Shown here: positions 58,165 to 64,000 of the stretch, one piece after another
Layout: each line of letters opens with the position of its first letter
Position numbering within the stretch: the first letter of the stretch is position 1
NCBI GenBank assembly: GCA_030035585.1
Contig: CM057468.1
Coordinates: 55,548,145 to 55,612,144, forward strand
Reading direction: 5' to 3'
DNA: 64,000 nucleotides
From: Dugong dugon
Lineage: Eukaryota; Chordata; Mammalia; Sirenia; Dugongidae
Notes under the pieces: model-generated
Database searches by the model: none
What the model was told of the DNA's origin: nothing
What the model saw: only the letters and a program-made list of their open reading frames with translations
Made by a program: the position numbers and the translations under genes

Positions 58165-59431
58165 TGGTTGGCAAATAAGCACATGAAAAGATGCTCAAAA
58201 TCACTAATCATTAAGGAAATAAAAATTAAAATACAGTGAGATTCCATTAGACACCTATTGTTGTTGCTGTGTGCCTTTAAATCAATTCCGACTCATAGAG
58301 ACTCTATAGGGCAGAGTAGAACTACTCTATAGGGTTTCCCAGACTGTAATCTTATGGGAGCAGATTGCCAAGTCTTTTCTCCCATGCAGCAGCTGGTGGG
58401 TTCCAATGGCAGACATTTTAGTTAGCAGCTGAGCACTTAACCATTGCACCACCAGGGATCCTTAGACATCTGTTAGAATGGTTGAAATTTAAAAGACTGA
58501 TAACAAGTGTTAGGGAAGATGTAGAATAACAGGAATTCTCACACACTACTGGAGGAATGCAAAATGATACAGCCTTTGGAAAATTTTGGCAGTTCTTAAA
58601 AAGTTAAACGTACACTGGCATGAGTCATCTATTCTACCCCTAGGAATTTACTCAAGACAGATGAAAGTGAGTGTCCATACAAAGACTTGTACATGAATGC
58701 TCATCGTAGCTTTATGTGTAATAGTCTAGGCTGAAAACAACCCAGATGTTCATCAACAGGTAAATGGATAAACAAACTGTGGTCTGGTGATACAGTAGAC
58801 TACATCTCAGCAATGAAAAGAAATGAACTACTGATCCCTGCTACAACATAGATGGATCTCAGAAAAATTATGCTGAGTGAAAGATACCAGACCAAAAAAA
58901 AAAGAACATATACTGATGATTCCACCTATACAAACACCTAAAAATTTCAGCAGCCATGGAGGTTAGATGAACCCCTAAAACTAATAGGATAATCTTTAAA
59001 CCTTAAACCAAAATATCCTTTGACGTCTTCTTAAAACCAAATAATATTTTAGCTTTACTAGTAAAAAATGTCTGCCTTGAGCATTGTACTCTTTTAAGAT
59101 CTATATGGGATTGAAACGACAATAGCAACTCCAAAGGTTAGCTAAGAATCTTAAGGGGTAGTTAGTTTATGTTAAAGAGGAAGAACAATTCAGAAAAGGA
59201 GGATGAGAATGGTTGCACAACTTGAAGAATATAATCAATGTCACTGAACTGTACAGGTAGAAATTACTGAATTAGTATATGTTCTGCTGTGTATAGTCTC
59301 AACAACAACAACAAAAAGATATATTCCTCAATTCATATTTTTCTCAAATTGATATTTGCCTTTCTCAAAGAAAATTAATGAAGGTTAAAAATAAATAAAT
59401 AAAAGTCTAAAAAATTTAAAAATAAAAAAAT
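58165..59431 (+). mobile_element. Second, older-looking L1 3' segment downstream
   Basis: It begins in ORF2 C-terminal text ('ggcaaataagcacatgaaaagatgctcaaaatcactaat'), continues through 'atagtctaggctgaaaacaacccagatgttcatcaacagg', 'gtggtctggtgatacagtag' and a 3' UTR ('gagaatggttgcacaactt', 'tcactgaactgtacaggtag'), and ends with (CAA)n and (AAAT)n-rich tails before the SINE resumes. It is opened by a minus-strand AfroSINE at 58257-58461. It is either a separate insertion or sequence carried along with the upstream L1. Confidence 0.75.
58257..58461 (-). mobile_element. AfroSINE, long form, (CAA)n tail, inside the older L1
   Basis: On the minus strand it has the full head, the central insert (reverse complement of 'gactgtaatcttatgggagca') and the (CAA)n tail seen as 'ttgttgttgctgtg'. 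Target duplication ttagacacct at 58247-58256 and ttagacatct at 58462-58471 (one difference). Confidence 0.92.
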
Positions 59432-59710
59432 AAAAGATTACAGCCTTGGAAACCCTATGGAGCAGTTCTACTCTGTCACATGGGGTCACTATGAGTCAAA
59501 ATCTACTCAACAGCACAGAACAACAGCAATCCATATTCAATTTTTTGCCAGTTTTCCTGATAATGTCATTTATAGCAAAAAAGATCCAGTTCTTAATCAT
59601 TGATTGCACCCTGCTTACACTTCAACATTCTGCCCAGTCATACATCCACATGAATGCCCTCCTTGGATGATTTCATCCAGCTCAGGCTCTTAGCCACTTG
59701 CCCTTCTCCC

Positions 59711-60167
59711 ACCACTGACACAGACACCTACTTGCTGGACCCCATCTAAGGGCTTTAGGATCTAATCATCTCTGAAAGGAGAGGAAGGAAAGTGAGAAGG
59801 GAAAGGGAAGAGAAAGTGAGAAGTAAAATAGCAAGAGAAGAGGAACAGAAAGATGCAGAAAATCCTTCACTTTGGAGTCAACTACATGATTTTTGACCTG
59901 TCTTTTGAGTTTTGAGCCATGTACATTATCTGACATATTATTGTGCAAAAATATACATCTTGTCTCTCTACTCAGTTCCATTGTTCTATCTGGAGCTTCT
60001 TATGTTGCTGCTTCTACCGTCTTATAATTACTGTAGTTGTGTATGCATTTGGTAAATGGTAGAAAAAGTAGATAATCATCCCCCATTTTAAAGACACTTC
60101 TTACCTTCTGTCACATTTTTGTCTAATGATTTTAGAATATCTTTGTTCATTAAAATCATCTAATTAT
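59711..60167. other. Unassigned sequence
   Basis: A purine-rich GAAAG tract lies at about 59775-59850. Nothing else recognised. Confidence 0.45.
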
Positions 60168-60465
60168 TGCTGACTAATAATAACTATTTTATTGAGTGTT
60201 TTCTAGATGCCAGATACCTGACACATTTAAGTTCATCCCTGGTGGTGCAGTGGTTAAGAGCTATGACTCCTAAACAAAAAGTTAGCAGTTTGAATCCACC
60301 AGCGGTTCCTTGGAAATTCTACGAGGCAGTTCTGCTCTGTCCTACAGAGTGGCTATGAGTTGGAATCAACTCGAGGGCAATGGAATTGATTTTTTTAATC
60401 TTCACATTAATTTTATAAGTTAAGTATTAATAGTATCATCCTCAATTTACAAATAGATTATGGTT
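60168..60465 (-). mobile_element. MIR SINE, split by an AfroSINE
   Basis: The left piece (60168-60231) 'attgagtgttttctagatgccagatacctgacaca' and right piece (60398-60465) 'aatcttcacattaattttataagttaagtattaatagtatcatcctcaatttacaaatag' together follow the reverse complement of MIR. Confidence 0.75.
60232..60397 (+). mobile_element. AfroSINE, short form, inside a MIR
   Basis: It runs from 'catccctggtggtgcagtggttaagagctatgac' through 'agcagtttgaatccacc' and 'ccttggaaattctacgaggcagtt' to 'gagttggaatcaactcgagggcaatgga'. G-rich-type tail and T-run. The target duplication is not clear. Confidence 0.9.
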
Positions 60466-61309
60466 CTGTTTTGTTTTCTAAGTTTTCAGTATGTACTTCT
60501 AAGTTTATAAATGTATTCTTTCTTTTTTGATAATGGTCTGGAAAAAACAAAATGTATATTAGTGTATGATGCAAAATGACAGTAAACAGTCTCACATTGA
60601 GGTTTGTGGAGTTTCTCTTATGATGAAATACATGAATGTATACGGCAATGGTGACTACTACAGGAGTTTCTCAAAAGCATTTTAAAAATCACTCTTAAGT
60701 CTTCTACTCCATGATTAATAAACACTAATACAAAATAAATAAACAATAAAACTGCTTCTTATGATAAAATGTGTACTTAACATTGGTGCTGAGGCTGTTG
60801 TGGCCCATTCCCCTAGCATTTCTGCCTTCCAGTGAGATGTGATGTAAAGACTCAAGTTATGAATAAGATTTCCTTTATTATAGTCACAACTTCGATTTTG
60901 ACTAAGCAACATCCTCCTGGCCCCTTTGGCAAAGAAAAGAAAGTTAAACCAAGAATCTGTCAGAATCCTTCTCACTTTAAAACTCCATTCCCTAATTTAT
61001 TTTTCCTTCTGAAAAATTAGGGGCTGAAATAGAGTCTATACTCTTGACAAGCTGTGTGCCCTTTTGGCCCTGCAAAGATCTCAAATATTTTTATAGGAGT
61101 GAGTATAATATACACCATCTTACCAGATGACATTTTTCTTATAGATATAATGAATCTGGCCCCGATACTGGAAATAGTAGCTATGGAGAATTTCATCTAC
61201 CTGAACATAAGCCGAAAGTTGCATTTGCTGTCTGATAATACATTAATTTGCTTTACCACTAATATCATAAAAGTGCTTCTTGTTTTCCATTTTCACTATA
61301 TATTTTAAG
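60466..61309. other. Unassigned sequence
   Basis: Short frames on both strands (60715-60975 minus, 60832-61020 plus, 61054-61308 plus) without known domains. No repeat named. Confidence 0.4.
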
Positions 61310-61400
61310 TTCAGGATTGTGTTTTTTCACTGTTTACCCCAAACACCAGTGTCTGACATATAACAAGCATTCAATAAATAGTGGATGAGTGCATCAATTA
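61310..61400 (+). mobile_element. L2-like 3' end
   Basis: The text 'cactgtttaccccaaacaccagtgtctgacatataacaagcattcaataaatagtggatgag' follows the terminal L2/MIR-type end. Confidence 0.55.
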
Positions 61401-62370
61401 GTGAGTGAAGGAAGCTAGGAGAGGAATCACCATGCTGATTCAATTTCTTAAAATTAAATAGAAATAGTTTATGAAGCTGAAATGTATAAAGCCTTGGGGA
61501 GAATAGCATTTTATTTCTCATTTAATTTTTTATCAATTTTTTTTCCTTTTATTCATATATTTGTTTGACAAATGTTTATTGAGTACTTATTCATGGAATA
61601 TATCGGTTATTCATCTTTAAAATTCTAAATAATAGAAGAAAGAAGCATTGATATAATGAGATATACACCTGAGTCTCTAGAATATGAGACCCCGGCCATG
61701 GATTTTAATTGCAGGATAACTGAACTAGACAGAAATCTTTCAAAAACAAAATTCTAACTAAAACTACAAATTCTCTGTTTGATGAAGAGTAGAAGGGTGA
61801 AAACTTTTATGTCTGTGCCTTCACAGGAACAAGTAAGATAAGCATATTTTTTGAGAAAAATAGAAAAGCTGAAAGGTAAGAAATATACATGAAGATCAAC
61901 CCTAGAGTGGCAGGAATCTGAAAATAGACAGGAAAGCAAGAGTTACAAATGAACAGAGGCTTGTTAAAAAATGCCAACGACAATAAAAATGACATTTTTA
62001 GAAGTATTCAGAACAAGAAGAACAAGGCCAGAATATGTCCACTGCTTGGGGGCATATGACATAATTCTGGAAGAAATAGTTAATGCATGGGATGACAGAA
62101 AGAGGATTCAAAAAGATCTCAACAGGAAAAAATGAAGGGCCAGAGCTAACAAGATGAAATTAGTGATAAGTGAACAGACCTGCCCTTAGGTTAAAAAAAA
62201 AAAAAAATCAACTGTACAAGTACAAGAGTTGGAAAACAGAACAGGCCACAGGAAAAACACTCTAGGGTTTTTATTGACTGGAAACTCAGTATGAATCAGT
62301 GGTTCAGAGTGTGGCCAAAAATGGCCACAATCATTATAGGAAACATTTACAGAAATACAGAATTACAGAT

Positions 62371-62436
62371 CCTCCACTATTTGGTCCCTATCAGAACATA
62401 TCTCCTCCACTAACTAGTCCTTACCAGAACATACCT
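62371..62436 (+). repeat. 33-bp tandem duplication
   Basis: Two adjacent 33-bp copies (62371-62403 and 62404-62436) both start cctccacta and share the core 'tcc-ta-cagaacata-ct', with a few differences. In frame 62299-62547 each encodes 11 residues of PPL...PYQNI type. Confidence 0.85.
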
Positions 62437-62935
62437 ATGGTGCTTCATTCAGTTACAAGTGCTTTGACTTTAGAGAGACAGGGTCAAGTTAAGCCTAATC
62501 TAGTGCTAATAGTCTTGCGACTGAGACATATGAAAACGCTTTTATAGGAACCCTATAAAAGACTTGGGAATTTCTTCTAGAAAAGCTGGCCTTGATAAAA
62601 GTCATGAAATTTTTTAAATACTTTTTCTCTGCTGTACCAGAAAGTAGAACCGAGAACAATACATAGAGTTCACAAAAATATAGATGTTAGTATAAATAGG
62701 GAATTTTTTTAAGGTAGATGTTCCTGTTCACTGGAAAGGTTTAAGAAGAGGTCACTAATGTGGTAGAAAGGGTTTAAATACATGATGAAATTTTACAAAA
62801 AGGGTTATTATGACCCTTTCAACTTTACCATTTTATGCTAATCTACTTTTCCTTTCTGTTAATGTAACCTAAAAGCTTGTTCCCACCAGTTTGTCTCTTT
62901 GAAAAAAGTGTGTAAGCAGTAAATACATAATAAAC

Positions 62936-62997
62936 ATGTATATGCATATATATAATAAATACATAATAAAATTGATACATAAATAAAATAGTTAATA
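62936..62997. repeat. AT-rich (ATAA)n-like block
   Basis: Repeated 'ataataaa' and 'tacataa' units. Confidence 0.75.
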
Positions 62998-63200
62998 AAA
63001 ATGATTATTAAATATCTTAGCACCTTTTTAATGAGTGTTCAAAACAGTATCAGGAATCTGAAATTGGTGTGAAAGCTGTCTCTTTCTAGCTTCAAGAATT
63101 TGGACAGAATACTACATCTCATTGTACCTCAATAGCCACACCGCTGATTCTCTTTTAGGTAGAAAGAGCAGATATTATTATCCTTGTTTTATAGATTAGA

Positions 63201-63364
63201 ACAGTTGGTTGATAGTGTTGTTCAGGTCTTCCATGTCTGCTGATATTTTTTTCTCTATAATTTTTCTATCATTTGGTGATAGGTATTAAAATATTCTAAT
63301 ATGATTATGGGATTTTGTATTTTTCTTCTTAATTCTATGAATTTTTTGCCTCATATTTTTAAGA
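63201..63364 (-). mobile_element. Old L1M fragment
   Basis: The plus strand reads 'ctctataatttttctatcatttggtgat', 'attatgggattttgtatttttcttcttaattctatgaattttttgcctcata', which follows an antisense portion of old L1 ORF2. Confidence 0.5.
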
Positions 63365-63571
63365 AGGAGCCCTGGTGGTGCAATGGTTAAGAACTCAGCT
63401 GCTAACTGAAAGGTTGGTGGTTCGAACCCACCTGGCTGCTCCACAAGAGAAAGACCTGTTGATCTGCTTTAGTAAAGATTACAGCCAAGAAAACCCTATG
63501 GGGCAGATCTACTGTGTCACATGGGGTCACTATGAGTCGAAATCAACTCAAGGGCACCTACAACAACAAAT
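63365..63571 (+). mobile_element. AfroSINE, long form, (CAA)n tail
   Basis: Complete copy: 'ggagccctggtggtgcaatggttaag', box B-like 'ggttcgaaccc', insert 'gagaaagacctgttgatctgctttagtaaagattacagcc', 'aagaaaaccctatggggcag' and tail 'cactatgagtcgaaatcaactcaagggcacctacaacaac'. Confidence 0.93.
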
Positions 63572-63619
63572 CTTGAAGTTCTGTAATTGGGAATTCCACA
63601 TTTATGATTGTCATGTCTT

Positions 63620-63741
63620 TGTATTAATATCTATTGCAATGTAAAACTACCCAGAATTTAGTGGCTTGAAACAAAAACATTATCTCATAGTTTCTGGTAT
63701 CAGAAATCCAGGTGTAGTTTAGGTGGGTCCTCTGCAGTAAT
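63620..63741 (-). mobile_element. MaLR-type LTR fragment, minus strand
   Basis: The text 'ctattgcaatgtaaaactacccagaatttagtggcttgaaacaaaaac' and 'ctcatagtttctggtatcagaaatccaggtg' follows the reverse complement of an MLT1-like LTR 3' region. Confidence 0.55.
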
Positions 63742-63883
63742 CAGAGCCCTGGTGGCACAATAGTTAAGAGATATGGCTGCTAACCCAAAGGTCAGCAGTT
63801 CAAATCTAACAGCCACTCCTTCGAAACCCTATGGGGCAGTTCTTCTCTGTCCTATAGGGTCACTGTGAGTAAAAATCTACTCA
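63742..63883 (+). mobile_element. AfroSINE, short form
   Basis: It runs from 'cagagccctggtggcacaatagttaagag' to 'gtcactgtgagtaaaaatctactcaatg', then passes directly into L1 3' UTR text. It lacks the central insert, and its last tail bases are missing or replaced. Confidence 0.88.
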
Positions 63884-63884
63884 A

Positions 63885-64000
63885 TGTAGCAGGGGTAGGG
63901 GTCTGGGGACCATGCTTCAGGGGACATCTAGGTCAATTGACATAACAAAGCTTATTAAGAAAATGTTCTGCATCCCACTTGGATGAGTGGTGTCTGGGGT
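63885..64000 (+). mobile_element. L1 3' UTR, start of another copy, cut by window edge
   Basis: It matches 50072-50192 of the full-length L1: 'ggggtctggggaccatg', 'ctaggtcaattgacataacaaagcttattaagaaaatgttctgcat' and 'gtggtgtctggggt'. It begins at the tail of an AfroSINE, so it may be another L1 that landed in SINE sequence. Confidence 0.88.

Larger units (their letters stand above)
54008..59527 (+). mobile_element. AfroSINE, long form, split by 5.3 kb of nested elements
   Basis: The head (54008-54128) runs from 'ggagtcctggtggtgcaatggttaagtg' to 'taaagattacagcct'. The end (59432-59527) runs from 'aaaagattacagccttgg' to 'gggtcactatgagtcaaaatctactcaacagcacagaac'. The SINE itself is bounded by a perfect 13-bp target duplication, aatccatattcaa, at 53995-54007 and 59528-59540. 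Confidence 0.93.
52730..59710 (-). mobile_element. Old L1M, minus strand, opened by a 5.5-kb nest
   Basis: The 52730-53780 piece follows the reverse complement of an old L1 3' part ('attataaagaaggaaatagaaaccatccataatctcccca', 'aatattgtaccaatttatatttccaacag', 'agcctttgacaattttttatttctgtg'). The 53781-54007 text continues across the nest at 59541-59710 ('atattcaattttttgccagttttcctgataatgtc'), because removing the nest joins them at a perfect 13-bp duplication. It is heavily decayed. Confidence 0.65.
61401..63200. other. Unassigned 1.8-kb stretch with a 33-bp tandem pair
   Basis: No gene or named repeat recognised. It contains the 33-bp duplication at 62371-62436, an A-run at 62191-62206 and an AT-rich run at 62936-62997. 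MIR-like traces may occur at 63090-63200. Confidence 0.4.

Overview
This window looks like non-coding nuclear DNA from an afrotherian mammal, most probably an elephant or close relative. The main evidence is many copies of a tRNA-derived SINE of the AfroSINE type. These sit beside an RTE-type LINE with the same 3' tail and beside L1 elements with a characteristic 3' UTR. Older mammal-wide repeats (L2, MIR, MER5-like, MaLR-like LTR, old L1M) form the background. I see no convincing exon of a host gene, no host RNA gene and no bacterial or plasmid feature. The stretch is intergenic or deep intronic.

Layout. 1-1755 is the 5' UTR of a minus-strand L1 that runs off the left edge. 2.0-2.7 kb is an L1 3' end with a repeated tail. 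2.7-5.85 kb is a near full-length but dead RTE element. 8.06-9.34 kb is a truncated RTE, followed by a MIR. 9.8-18 kb is mostly unassigned AT-rich sequence with two AfroSINEs and a striking 199-bp palindrome at 15636-15834. 18.1-22.5 kb holds an LTR-like repeat, an L2, a minus-strand RTE and an old minus-strand L1. 22.5-26.6 kb is largely unassigned. 26.6-34.6 kb is dense in AfroSINEs. Two of these are split by short L1 3' ends with clear target duplications, and all lie over old L2 and MIR sequence. 37.3-39.2 kb holds old L1 pieces and a MIR. 39.2-43.2 kb is mostly unassigned. 43285-50836 is a full-length L1 (5' UTR, ORF1, ORF2, 3' UTR) between 14-bp target duplications, inserted into an L2. 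51546-52069 is a solo LTR with a 5-bp duplication. 53995-59540 is a layered nest: old L1, then AfroSINE, then L1, then RTE and a second AfroSINE. 60-64 kb carries further AfroSINEs, a split MIR, an LTR fragment and the start of another L1 3' UTR.

How the parts relate. RTE encodes the endonuclease and reverse transcriptase, and AfroSINE carries an RTE-like tail, so the SINE is the likely parasite of RTE. L1 in turn uses AfroSINE copies as landing sites: two L1 insertions hit the same internal SINE position. All retrotransposon reading frames seen here are broken by stops, frameshifts or catalytic changes. Family names rest on pattern recognition, not on a database search, and boundaries without a target duplication are approximate to about 10-30 bp.
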